A DNA stretch of 64,000 nucleotides from positions 518,501 through 582,500 of the forward strand of contig NC_083399.1 of NCBI RefSeq assembly GCF_030864355.1. The letters are read 5' to 3'. The notes under the pieces were generated by a model, which worked only from the letters and a program-made list of their open reading frames with translations, searched no databases and was not told the DNA's origin. The stretch comes from Cutaneotrichosporon cavernicola. Taxonomy: Eukaryota; Basidiomycota; Tremellomycetes; Trichosporonales; Trichosporonaceae. Below, one piece after another: positions 31,401 to 43,291 of the stretch (position 1 is its first letter; every line of letters starts with the position of its first letter). The position numbers were made by a program, and so were the translations under genes.

Positions 31401-34400
31401 TAGCAGTTCGAAGCTGGAGAGAGACTGGGCCACATTGGTGAATTGACCAGCGATCTCGCGCAGAGTGTCGCGGAGCTCTCCCTCGTCCGCGTCGGAAACA
31501 CAGAGGCGGTTGACAAGCGTGCGGAGTTGGTCCAGCACCAGCGCCGCCTCATCCTGCTTGTTGCCGTCGACAACAAAAAGGTTCTTGGCGCCGATAATCC
31601 GCGCGCGGACAATGTTCGCATCGCTAGGATCGACGCTGGGAGACTTGCGATGACTTGGAGGCGGAACCACATCGCCCCTCAGCGTGGACAAAACACCGGG
31701 GATGTCGCCAGGCCGAGTGGCCGACAATCCAGATGGGCCGGCCTGCGGTGTGGAGGGTTCACTAGCCTTGACCGGTGTTTTGGCTCCGTCGGCTCCGTCC
31801 TTGGTCTCGGACGGGGTCTCGTTGGCCTTTGCTGCGGCGGTCTTCTCCGAGGTTGTCTCGTCCTTGGCGAGAGATTCAATCTCGTAGACCACACCCTCAC
31901 GGAGGAACGACGTGAGGTAGACGGTGGGCAGTTTGGTGACGAGCAGCTCGACCAGCTGGAGCGCACCAAGGACGAAAGCAGCATTGTCTTTGGCTGAGAT
32001 GATCGCGCCAAGGAAGCTCGACATTGGAACCGAAGTGAGCGTAAGCTGCAGGTCATCAGGCTCGGCGAACGCGGTTGCTTTGAGAATCCCGGTGAGGGCC
32101 TTGGTACGGACGCGAAGGCTGACAGACGCCGCGTACACGTCGACGAGCACAGGGATAAGAGCGCGCATAAACTTGGACACCAGGTCGGGCTGTGACTTGA
32201 GGAGCGTAAGCCGCTGCTCATACTGGGCCTCGGCGTCGCGCTTCGTCTTGAGGTTGATCGCAGCTAAGGAAGACAGTGGCGAGTCCTGCGCGCTGGCCGC
32301 GGGGTCTGCCGAAGGGGTATTCGGCCCGCTTGATGAGGTGGACGCCTCGCCCGTCTTCTGGCTTGCCTGGCGTCGAGGACGTTCACGCTCAGGACGTCCG
32401 CCACGCCGCTTGATCTTGGCCAGACTCTTTTCAGAGTAGGCTCGCGAGTCGAAAACGCCGTCGCGAGGCATGGGAGGGAGGAGCTCGCAGACGAGGCCAA
32501 GAGCCTCCTCAACCTGGTCCTTGGGGCGGTGGGCGAGGTTCTGCATAATGACCATGTCGGCCACGCCACCTCCCAAACTCTGTCCGCCTGGGGCATCACC
32601 CTGCTCCCTATCCTCGTGCGACGAGGGAAGGATGCCTGTCAAGATGTAATGGACCGTGCTGGTCATTCCAGCTTCGAGGAACGCGATGGTGACATTGGCT
32701 GACGCACGAGCGGCCGCCGAGAGCGCCTTGAGCAGGTGCGTGTACGTCGAGTCGGAGATGATGGGGGAGCCGCCAGACGGCGTGAGCAGTGCGTTGATGG
32801 CCACCACCGTCTCGAGGTCGAGAAGACCCTCGAGGTTCTCTGCGCTGTGGCGGTACGACTCGAGCGAACGAACTACAGCCAGGGTGGCCTGCTCGACAAG
32901 ACGTTGGTCCGACTGCGTCAGGACCTCGCGGAGGATGGGGAAGGCGTCGCGGACCATAGCAAAGTAGTCTATCGAAACGTTGCGACAGCAGTTGGCGGCC
33001 GCAGTGACGGCGGTGCGCTGCACGTTGGTTGAGAAGAACGGGAGGAAGTTGAGCAGCGCTCCCAAGCCACCCTCACGGACAATGGCCCCTGGGTACTCGA
33101 CGGAGATCTTCTCCATAGTCTTGCCGTCAGCACAAGGAGGGTTATCGACGCATGACCTACGCTTAGAGTCTGTTCCGCGAGCTCAATGTACGAGATCTCG
33201 TTGAGCTTGGAGCACAAGGCCTTGACAGCGCCGAGGTGGACTAGCGTGTGGCCCGACCCTGGGAGAGCCTCCATGAGGTGAGCGAGACAGCGGCACGCAA
33301 GTAACTGAGCCTCCATGTCCTCCTGTTCGCCACCGGGCATGAAGCCGCCAGTGCTCATCGCGAGGGCAGCGGCAAGCTGTGAGTCCTCGTCCATTGGAAC
33401 GTCCGTGTCCATCTTGGAGTCATCGTCCTGGGCGCTTGGGTCAATGTTGGGCTTGCCGTTGAGGATGGCGATGAACTCGGTGGCAAACGAGTTGACAGAG
33501 AACGCTGCGCCGAGTGTGTCCTCGTTGCTGACTAGGAGAAGGTCACTGCACTCGCGGAGAGCTTGCAGGCGGACAGCAGCCTTGGGGGAGCGAAGGTTGG
33601 TCTTGAGTCGCTTGAACCGGTTGGAAAGGCCCGACAACATGCCGCCGACACCACCGATACCGCTGAGGCTGCCGATGCTGCCAAAGCCGCGGAACTCGCC
33701 ACCGAAAAGAGCAGCAGCGGTGGCCTCGTCGAACAAATTGCTGTCGGCGAAACGCGCGAGACGCTCGTAAGCGGCGGCGCCGCGACCTCCTAGACCGAAT
33801 CCTTCGTCCTCGTCGTCGTCATTGTCGTCGTTATCAGAATGATCCATATCCTCGTCGTCGTCAAAGTGGTCATCGTCAAGAAGACCAGGACGACGCGAGC
33901 CACTAGCTTCGTCCCAACGGGACTCGTCCTCATTCATGTGCTCGTCAAGCAGTTGCCTCGCGGCTATGATGTCAGGACTTCACTCTGCGCGTCACTTACA
34001 GCCGTCGCCCTTCTTGGATCTGTCCGAGGAGGCGCCCCCCTTCTTCATCGTCGACGACCTGGTTACAGTTAGTGGGCGCCAATGTCTCACAACTCACTTC
34101 TTGGGCATAGACTTCTTTGTCAGAGCAGCCTTGGACTTGGCCTTGGTTGAACGAGACTTCTTGGTCCGCTTTGGTGCGGGAGTGGATTCGTCGACGGACG
34201 GAGAAGGTTCACGCGCAGCACGTTTCTTGCCCTTGGGATCCGTGGAAGAGGTTGACGTTGTGTCGGCCAGTGGTGAAGGTGCAGTGTTGCGAGCCCTAGA
34301 TGGAGTCAGTGATGGTCTTGAGAGGACAAGACAGTGAGAGGCGAATGACACGCAACAACAGGCATGGGAGGGCACGGGGCCGCGAGATGTCTTCCCTCCA

Positions 34401-34866
34401 CCATTAGCCCTCCAGCCCTCCACCACCACCAGATAGCCTATGCTCATGTTTCTACTCACCGACGGGTTGAGGGATCGAATTTGGCCTTGCCGTTGCCGCT
34501 GGGCGTACTGGTATGAGAGGCCGTGCTGTCGCTCTGATCAGAGTAAGCGATCGAAAGGCGAGCTGAGCGACGGGGAGTAGGTGCAATCGAGGCCGAGTGC
34601 GGTAAGGTGGACGTAGAGGGTTGAGCTGGGCCAGAAGTAGAGGAGGAGGAAGGGTTGTCGCTTCTTCTCTGAGAAGCCGAGGTGAGGCCGGCAGGGGACT
34701 TTGTGGAGTGTGTGGACGAGCTAGAGGAAGGGGCGGGGCTGGAGTGGTCAGAGGAAAGAGTGGATGAATCGACTGCAGAGGAGGAAGTGTTGAGGTTGGC
34801 TGGTACAGTAGTTGATGGCGGATTCTGTCGATTGCGTGGGGATGAACGATTTGGTTGACGTTGCAT
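28428..34866 (-). CDS. UFD4: HECT-type E3 ubiquitin ligase, UFD4/TRIP12 family
   Basis: Eight exons (34866-34460, 34295-34098, 34058-34000, 33963-33161, 33119-30494, 30457-28865, 28813-28580, 28540-28428) give 2010 residues. The N terminus is Ser/Pro-rich with a basic KKRAAREPSPS / KRTKKSRSTKAKSK nuclear-type stretch, then an acidic run. Armadillo-like repeats follow (LGAVKALCSKLNEISYIELAEQ... through EGGLGALLNFLPFFSTNVQ), as in UFD4 and TRIP12. The C-terminal HECT domain contains DEIGTGLGPTLEFY, LGVFVGRALLDSRIID and GCG-free KADHGYNSDSR. It ends at the catalytic Cys1977 in VMTCATYLKLPNYS, which lies in the last 113-nt exon. The family ubiquitinates N-terminal ubiquitin fusions and N-degron substrates. 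Two introns (36 and 51 nt) are multiples of three without stops, so unspliced RNA stays open. Confidence 0.93.
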
Positions 34867-35500
34867 GAGAGAGGAGGTTTGTTTAGACTAGAGAGATGGA
34901 TGGGTTGAGAGAGTTGATGGGCTAAAGAGTGAGTGATGTCTTTAAGCCAGTGTTGAATGAGAATGGGAAAAGTGAAGAGTGTAGAGCATTGAGAGGGATG
35001 AGGGATGAGGAGGAGGAGGATGAGGATGAGGATGAGGATGAGGATGAGGATGAGACGTGGATGACGAGGATGACGAGGATGATGAGGGTGAGTGTGTGAG
35101 AGATAGAGAGGCAAGGGGGAAGGGACCGTGGAAGGGGGATTGTGTCGTCGTCTAGTAGCTAGTAGAGGATCAGACAAGGGAGGTGAATCGCGTGGTCAAC
35201 CTAACATGTACTTGTATTAGCAGTAACAACAGCTGTACTATAAATGTAATCACTGTCACTGTCCACCTAACTAGTAGTCTGGGCCCTAGATCTCCTCCTC
35301 CCTTTATAGCCTACTGTATTCATGTTCTGACTCGGCATCAGATCAGTCCTAATCGACCGTCATGGTGCCCCACAACGCAACTTTCCTTGTTTGACTTGTA
35401 GTCTAGCCAGCTCGAGTCAGCATTCCAATATTCCAACTCGCAAATTCATCCATTTCATCCATTCTCATTTACCACTTGGTCCATTTACTACTCGCCAGTA
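34867..35500. promoter_or_regulatory. Divergent promoter of UFD4 and TRL1 with (GGATGA)n
   Basis: These 634 bp separate the start codons of two divergent genes. About six GGATGA units lie at 35018-35053. The right third is pyrimidine-rich (CATTTCATCCATTCTCATTT near 35450), as in the leaders of other genes here. Confidence 0.5.
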
Positions 35501-38350
35501 ATGGTCGTCGACCAACAAGGTCAGCCACCAACGGCAGACATGGCACGTTCGCAGTTCCCACCACTCGTCCCCGACCTCCTCACAGCTCTCCGTGCACTCA
35601 AGGTGGCAAACCCAAAGGCAACACGCTCAACTGTCCACATCTACCCAGCCGCAGTCTACGCAAACAATGTCGCAACCGCAAAGGATCGCCAAATCACAAG
35701 TTGGAAGATGACTGAGCACATGTACTTTAAAAAGGACAACGAGTTTCCAACCCTCGCTCGCGGCCTCTTTACGGAGCCTGTCAAAGGCAAATCCGATGTC
35801 CCTCCAGCTGCCTTTGAGAGTTTGGGATCTGGGCCATTCAAGGAGCGCATTGTTGCAAGGGGTTATGACAAGTTCTTCAACACGGGTGAAATGGCGTGGA
35901 CGAGCGTGAGTGAACGAGCTCACATCAAACTAGCAGCAAACGAGTAGCTGACGGAAGTGGGAAGCAATTGAGAAGCACTCAGAGCCGCCATATCACCTGA
36001 CTCTGAAATCGAACGGCTGTCTCATCCTCATCTCGGCCCTCTCACCTACCGAGCTATTGGTCGCCTCCAAGCACTCGCTTGGTACCACAACAGAAACCGA
36101 CTTGCGCGAGGTGGAGAACAAACTCAAGGATGTAAAGCTTGATCCAGCCTCTGGGTCTGCCGCACCTGCTGAACCACCCTCGAAGGCTCACGCCGAGGTC
36201 GGCCGAGAATGGGTGGCGCGTACACTTGGACGCAGCGGCAAAACTCCCGAGGAGCTTGCCAAGAGGTTATGGGACGAGAACCTCACTGCTGTCCTAGAGG
36301 TGAGCATCATCCTTTCACTTCAATGGCTGATACCAAGCTCTGCGACGATTCGTTCGAGGAGCATGTCATTGCGACACCAGAGTACTGGACTGGCCTCCAT
36401 CTTCATGGCCTCAACTACAACACACCCCTCTTTGCCACCAAGTCGCCAGAAAGCGTCGCCGCGTTCGCCGAGGAGTTTGGGTTCATCCCAACCAAGCACA
36501 TCACTCTCAGCTCTGTTCCTGAGGTAAAGACCTTCACCGACGAAGTGGCGAAGAGCGGCTCGTGGGAGGGTGACATGATCGAGGGCTTTGTTGTCCGCGC
36601 GACTGTTAAGGACTCTCCAAAGACAGTATCCAGCCCTCCCTACCTACCGGGCGCACCGTTCTTTTTCAAGGTCAAGTTCGAGGAGCCGTACCTGCTCTAC
36701 CGCCAATTCCGCGAGACCACTCGAGCCATGCTGCCCCTCCTCGACAAGGTCAGCCCCGAGAAGGAGGCAGACTTGTGGAAGAAGATTCGCTCTCGGACGA
36801 GGCGACCAGAGGTCGGCGTGTATGCTGAGTGGTGCGGGCGCAAAATGAAGCAGGCTCCTGGGTTGTTCAGCAACTACGAGCGTGGAGTCGTCCGAGTCCG
36901 CGAGGTTTTCCTCAAGTGGATTGAGGGGGAGGGCAAGGAGGCTTGGGCGTCGGCCAAGAACGGGACCTGGAAGGCCCAATCTGCGATTGACGCCGAAACA
37001 GCCAAGGCGGTCAAGGATGCGGAGCGCGCCGACCTGCCAAAGAAGTGGATCTTGGTGCCAGTGGCCGTCCCTGGCTGCGGCAAGACGACAGTGGGCATGG
37101 CGCTGGGAGAACTCTTCGGCTTTGCCCACACACAGAGCGACGACATCGTCTCCAAGAAGAGTACAGCGGGCAAGTTCAAGCAGAACATTGTCGAGCTGCT
37201 CAAGAAGAACAACGTTGTCTACGCCGATCGGTAAGCCGATAACCTGACCACAACTGACTTCAGTAACAACCACATTGACAAGCACTACACGGAGCTCGCA
37301 GGGCTGCCAGAAGAGAAGCAGTTTGTCAAGGCGCTCAAGCCCTACAATGTCCGCCTCATCGCCCTCGTCTGGGACATCGACTCGCAGCCATACCATCGTC
37401 TACTCCGGTTATGCTCTGAGCGCGTTGTCGAACGAGGTGACAACCACCAGACTCTCCGTCCAGACAAGACAGTCGACGCTGAGCACGAGGCTGTGGTGGC
37501 CAACTTCCTCCATAACTTTACAACGCCCGACGAGTCAATGTTCGACAAGCAGATCATTCTCGGCATCGAGGACGACCAGCGCACGGCTTTGACCAAGGCC
37601 GTTGACGGGCTCGTAGAGGGTTTGGGCCTGAAACGCCCTTCGGAAGATGATATTGACAAGGCACTGGCGGCCGCGCAGTCATACAAGGTCACGACGCCGT
37701 TCCACGGGATTGCGCGCATGGGCAAGCCGGTGCGCTACTTTGGACTGGCGCCTGAGATCGACATCAACGAGGTTGTCGATGACGCCCTCAAGACTGTCAT
37801 GTCTCAGACAGTTTCTGACTCTGCTGGCGCGTTCATCAAGTCCTTGCGGGAGAAGAAGCGCGTCACGGCACGACCTCATATCACACTCTCTCACGAGAAG
37901 AACGTCAAGGACGAACAGGAGGCAGCCGGGGAGGGTGCAGTGCCCGGGCCACACGCCAATGCGTGGAGTACGTGCAAGACGCTCGCCGAGAAGGGCATCA
38001 GCCCCATCTATGAGTTTGACGTGACCCACCTTGTGTGGGACAATCGAGTGATGGCGCTTGTTGTCAACAACATCCGTCCGCAGAGCAACCAGGCCGAGGA
38101 CGGGCGCGATGCGGGTCTGGATCTGGTTCTTCCCGAAGAGGTCCAAATCAATCTGCACGTGACGGTTGGTACGCAGTCGGAGGATATCTCGGCGTTCGAG
38201 TCGCGGAGCGTGGTGAGGGCGGCGCGTGAGGCGATTGCTCGGGGCCAGGAGACTGGTGAGGTTGGAGAGGCTGTGGAGGGTGGTGGAGAGGTGCATTGGG
38301 TGGCGGTCGGGCCTTTGAAGGGGACTGGTCGTGTTCGAGGCATGTATTAA
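35501..38350 (+). CDS. TRL1: tRNA ligase TRL1 (ligase, kinase and cyclic phosphodiesterase)
   Basis: Four exons (35501-35905, 35958-36299, 36338-37230, 37264-38350) give 908 residues; introns are 52, 38 and 33 nt. The enzyme seals exon halves after tRNA splicing and, in fungi, joins HAC1 mRNA exons in the unfolded-protein response. The three domains are in order. The adenylyltransferase domain has the nucleophile Lys152 in LKSNG. The polynucleotide kinase has the P loop PGCGKTT (Lys498). The C-terminal 2H phosphoesterase has HITL (752) and HVTV (845). The 5'-OH kinase aspartate is probably in TQSDDIVSK. All catalytic motifs are intact. The gene is divergent from UFD4. The start is the first ATG of the open frame; the first exon carries the AVYANNVATAKDRQITSWKM block typical of TRL1. 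Confidence 0.95.
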
Positions 38351-38818
38351 GGCAAGCATCATGTGCATTAGTTTTTTCTAGATTCATAGCAATATACAGT
38401 AGCAGACGACCGGTTTCTTGATCACGACTAGATGTTCAACTCTTTTTTTGTCTATGCATTTGCTTGCCAGGCCAGGATCCCGATGCCAGTTCTGTAACTC
38501 GTTGCCACACGCGGAGTTTGACCCTAACGGGATCAAACGTTCCATCCACGTGGAGAGTAGAGAGTGGAGGTTTGGGCTAGGATCTAGGATGAGGTTCCAC
38601 CGTGGCGCGTGTCGCAAGCTCGTAATAGGAGCATCACGAGTTGTGACGACGCTTGACGGTTGCGCTCAACGCTCAACGCTCAACACGACAAGCACAGACT
38701 CATTCTATTCAACGTCGACAACGACCCTCTTATTTCTCTTCTTCCTCTCTCCCTATCAAGCGCGCCCCGACCTCCCCCTTAGCTTGTCCCCGTACTCGCC
38801 CGCAAAACGCCCGTCGCC
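38351..38818. other. Intergenic region before gamma-COP
   Basis: No gene is recognised in these 468 bp. A GCTCAAC triplet repeat occurs near 38664-38686. The right end is CT-rich and leads into the gamma-COP ATG. Confidence 0.4.
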
Positions 38819-41800
38819 ATGTCCTCCTTTAAGAAGGATGATGAGGCAGGCGCCATGTGTAAGTCACTCATCCCCTCCATTCTACACTTCAACCATCATG
38901 TTCGGCCGCCTCAACCGCATCCTCGTTCCTCCAGAGTCTCCTAGATCGTCTCGGACCCACCCACAGACCCCTCGCCGTCATCACCATAGACAGACGCTGA
39001 CCGGAACAGCCTTCTACCATGATAAGAGCACCGTCCTCCAGGAAGCCCGCGTCTTCAACGAGTCCCCCATCTCCCCTCGCAAATGTCGCGCCCTCCTCAC
39101 ACGCATCGTTTACCTCCTTTACGTCGGCGAGACCTTCTCCACACACGAGGCCACCACCCTCTTCTTTGGCGTCACCAAGCTCTTCCAGCACAAGGATGTA
39201 AGCTACAATAACTACTCTGGCTCCCCCGAGTTGAATTGCTGACGTACTAGGCCGCGTTACGACAGATGGTCTATCTCGTCATCAAGGAGCTGTCGAGTAT
39301 CGCCGAGGACGTGATCATGGTCACGTCCTCAATCATGAAGGACATGCAGCCCAACCTCGAGGTCGTCTACCGCCCCAACGCGATCCGCGCATTGGCGCGC
39401 ATCATCGACGCGCAGACGGTGCAGTCGTTTGAGCGCTTCTTCAAGTCGGCGCTCGTTGACCGCTCGCCACCCGTGTCTTCGGCGTCCATCACCTCGGCGT
39501 ACCACCTCTTCCCCATCGCCGGTGGCGTCATCAAGCGGTGGAGCAACGAGGCGCAGGAGGCCGTCAACGCCAAGGCCGTATCGTCGTCGTCGTACACACC
39601 CTCGATGGCGGCCGCGTACATTTCGGGCGGCGGTTCCAACGGGTACCAGAGTGTCTCGAGCTCGAGCTACATCATGCAGTACCACGCGCTCGGCCTGCTC
39701 TACCTCATGCGCGAGAAGGACCGCATGGCTGTCACCAAGATGGTCCAGCAGTTTGGTGCCGGCAAGTCGGCGAGTATCGTGCGGAACCCCATGGCCATCT
39801 GCATGCTGGTCCGCTTTGCGCGCAAGATCATGGACGAGGACCCCAATGTCCAGAAGCAGATGCACGAGTACCTCGAGGGCCTGCTCCGCCACAAGTCGGA
39901 CATGGTCAACATTGAGGCTGCGCGCGCCATCTGCGAGATGCGCAACGTCACCAGCGCCGAGCTGTACCGCCCGGTCGCCGTCCTCCAGCTCTTCCTCTCG
40001 TCGCCCAAGCCCGTGCTCAAGTTTGCTGCTGTCAAGACGCTCAGCAAGCTCGCCCAGACCCACCCAGACGCTGTCACCAGCTGCAACCTCGACCTTGAGA
40101 ACCTCATCTCGGACTCGAACCGCAGCATTGCGACCTACGCCATCACGACCCTGCTCAAGACGGGCAACGAGGCGAGCGTTGACCGCCTGATGAAGCAGAT
40201 CTCGTCGTTCATGACCGACATCACCGATGAGTTCAAGATCATTGTCGTTGACGCCATCCGCTCCCTCTGCATCAAGTTCCCCAGCAAGCAGGCCGTCATG
40301 CTTACCTTCCTCTCAGGCGTACTGCGCGACGAGGGTGGTTACGACTTCAAGCTGGCTGTTGTCGATGCCATTTTTGACATGATCAAGTTCATTCAGGACT
40401 CGCGTGAGGTTGCACTAGCGCATCTGTGCGAGTTTATCGAGGACTGCGAGTTCACCAAGCTCTCGGTCCGCATCCTCTATCTCCTTGGCATCGAGGGTCC
40501 CAAGACACGCAACCCCACCAAGTACATTCGTTACATTTACAACCGCGTGGTGCTCGAAAACGCCGTCGTCCGTGCCGCTGCGGTCTCGTCGCTCGCCAAG
40601 TTTGGCGTGTCGACCAGCGACACGACCGTGCTGAAGAGCATAGGCGTACTCCTCCGCCGTTGCCTCGACGACGTTGACGACGAGGTCCGCGACCGTGCGG
40701 CCATGTACCTCAAAGTCATCGAGGACAAGCAGCTTGCGGACGCCTATGTGCGCGACGGTGAGTTGTTCGCTCGAGTAAAGCTGACATCGCAGAGGCTGTG
40801 TGGTCGCTTAGCGCCCTCGAGAGCTCGCTCATGTCGTACATCAAAGACGACAGCAAACACGCGCAGGCGTTTGATGTCGCGTCGGTCCCGAAGATCAGCC
40901 GCGACCAGGCCGCATCGGAGGTCTCACAGCGGCCATCGGCGCTTGAGACTATCGCCTCGAGCTCGGCTGCCCCCGCGGCGTCCTCGACCCCGCAGCCCAC
41001 GGCGACTGAGACCGCGTCCAACTACGCCGAACAGCTTGCCAGTGTGCCCGAGTTTGGGAGCTACGGGCCTGTTCTCAAGTCGTCGGTCAAGCCCGTCGAG
41101 CTCACAGAGAGCGAGACCGAGTACGCTGTGGCGGCCGTCAAGCACATCTTCAAGGAGCACATTGTCTTCCAGTTCAACGTGTCGAACACCATCCCAGACA
41201 CGGTGCTCGAGCAGGTGTCGGTCATCATGGTGCCGGCCGAGGAGGAGACTGGCCTCACTGAGGACTTCATTATCCCCGTGCCGTCCCTCACGACGTCGTC
41301 AGGTGCTGGCCAGGTGTACGTCTCGTTTACGCGCGACGACCCGGCCGAGTACCAGACGGCGACGTTCAGCTGCACGCTCCAGTTTGTGTCCAAGGAGGTC
41401 GACCCGTCGAGCGGCGAGCCCGAAGAGGAGGGTTACGACGATGAGTACCAGGTCGAGGACCTGGAACTGGGTGCGGGTGACTACATTGTGCCGACGTACG
41501 TGACCTTTGCGAGCGAGTGGGACAAGCTCGCCACTGGGCCGAGCGTCACCGAGACGTTTGCACTGTCGGGCTCCGAGTCCCTGCGCGACGCCGTCAAGAG
41601 CCTCATCGAGGTGCTTAACATGGAGGCGCTGGGCGGCACCGAGGCACCGACGTCAACATCGGTGCATACACTCAACATGAGTGGCATGGTCGCAGGCGGC
41701 GGCGGCAAGGTGCTCACGCGCTGCCGCATGACGTTCGCGGCAGGCCAGGGCGTCACCCTCGAGCTGGCGGTACGTGCGGAGAAGGAGGAGGCCACGCGTC

Positions 41801-41820
41801 TGGTCATGGCAGCGATTTAG
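38819..41820 (+). CDS. SEC21: Coatomer subunit gamma (gamma-COP)
   Basis: Four exons (38819-38858, 39010-39197, 39251-40757, 40793-41820) give 920 residues; introns are 151, 53 and 35 nt. Gamma-COP is a core subunit of the COPI coat on Golgi-to-ER vesicles. Residues of about 15-560 form the adaptin N-terminal solenoid. Recognisable blocks are [46 protein letters not shown] and [23 protein letters not shown] Ser/Ala/Pro linker leads to the C-terminal appendage (about 670-920) with the [11 protein letters not shown] and [23 protein letters not shown] blocks. A 40-nt first exon ([13 protein letters not shown]) must be joined to [11 protein letters not shown]; this is the normal gamma-COP beginning. 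Confidence 0.95.
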
Positions 41821-41987
41821 TGTTTGTAGGAATGCACATTTAGACTCTAGGACCGAGTGTCCAACAGACCTTGGTGGGAGCTGCGGCAAAGAAGGAACAA
41901 CAGTCGAGGGGAAGAGTACACACGAGTTGCTCATCTGAATCGGAATGTGAGCACACACTGGAGCCGAGCATATGCATACAAAATGAA

Positions 41988-43032
41988 CTAGCTGAGGTAC
42001 GAGCGGATGACCTCTTCGCCGGCACCACGGCGGCGCATGCTGATAGACGGGTTCATACCGATGGCGCAGATGGCGGTAGAGGCGGTAAGCTTTGTGCCCT
42101 TGCCCTCTGGACGGGCGGGAGTGAGGAGTGAGTAGTCGCCAGCCGCACGGAGCATGTCTGCACGAGAAGCTAATGTCAGTTGCGCACCCCAAGGCTTCAG
42201 ACTCACCATCAGAACGCTCCATGCCCTTGGCCCACACCGACGACAAGGGGTCGCGCGAGCGCGCGAGCGCGCTGACAATCAGAGGCGACGTGCCGAACAG
42301 CGACACGGAGCTCGTGTCACGCTTAACAGGCTCGAGGCGCATCTCCTGGATGGGAGCGTGCATGCGCGGCGTGCGCCGAGTAAAGTTGGAGCTGCGGGCG
42401 GCGCGCGTGCCCTCGCCTGGTCGCGAACCGTCACCAAGTTCGGGCTTGCCCCGTCCCTTGCTCTCACGCTTCTTGCGCGGCGGGGCAGCGCCGTCACGCC
42501 GGGGCGCGTCGGAGCGGGTGAATTTCCGCGCTGGGGTGGCGGCGTGCTCGGCGCCCTCGAAGAACTCGGCGGAGACAGCGTCCAGGCTGGCGACGCGCTG
42601 CTGAGGCTCGCGCTCGGGCGCAGGCTTAACGTTGGCGGGACTGTCACCACGGGGCCGATCAGTACGCGGGCGGTCGGTACGGGGACGGTCGGTACGGGGA
42701 CGGTCGGTACGGGGACGGTCGATACGGGGACGGTCGTTACGGGGGCGCTCGGCGCGGTCAGCGTTGGGCCGGTCACCGCTGGGCCTGTCACCACGAGGCC
42801 GGTCACCACGAGGGCGATCGCCACGAGGCCTGTCACCACGAGGCCTGTCGCCGGGAACGTCGTTGCTGGGCAGGGCTTGCTGGGCGGTAGCTGCGATTTT
42901 GAGAGTAGGGAGTGTGCGGGTGCGCTTCGGCTGGGCCTTGAAGCCGAGCGATGTCTTGGCGGGGACAGCAGCGGCGCCGTCGAGGACGGCGCGGGTGGTG
43001 TGGAGCCCGCGGACGAGGATGCGGGACGCCAT
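41988..43032 (-). CDS. Mitochondrially targeted protein with a pentapeptide repeat tract
   Basis: Two exons (43032-42207 and 42157-41988; 49-nt intron) give 331 residues. The N terminus MASRILVRGLHTTRAVLDGA is a typical mitochondrial presequence. Residues of about 58-125 are some 13-14 tandem copies of a five-residue unit (D-R-P-R-G/T), an Arg/Pro/Asp tract. A basic Arg/Lys/Gly region follows. The end, AICAIGMNPSISMRRRGAGEEVIRSYLS, looks ordered and may carry the function. I do not recognise the family. A mitoribosomal or RNA-binding accessory factor would fit the basic composition but is only a guess. It is divergent from SNU114 with 259 bp between the starts. Confidence 0.65.
42655..42850 (-). 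repeat. 15-bp coding minisatellite (pentapeptide repeat)
   Basis: About 13 tandem 15-bp units (plus-strand consensus GTACGGGGACGGTCG, then the variant CCACGAGGCCTGTCA) lie within exon 1 of the mitochondrial protein gene. They encode R-T-D-R-P and R-G-D-R-P repeats. The two variants form separate blocks, indicating successive expansions. Confidence 0.9.
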
Positions 43033-43291
43033 TTTGTGTGATGTGGACGACTAGTACACTCTTGTTTCACCTTGGAGGGACATTTCGGGAGCCCACAGTG
43101 GCTTGGAGTGAGAGTGGGTGGTCGGATAAAAGTGGATGAAAAGTGGAGGAAAATATGCCACGTGAGATGGGAGAGAGATGTTAGATGTTGAATGTCACTC
43201 TGTTGTTGCCATTCTCGTGCCAGAACTCGCTGTTCCCCTCATCCAGCGCCAGATCTCTGGCGATACCCTCTTCCTAAACGGCCTCACCACC
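43033..43291. promoter_or_regulatory. Divergent promoter between the mitochondrial protein gene and SNU114
   Basis: These 259 bp separate two divergent start codons. No specific operator is visible. Confidence 0.4.
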
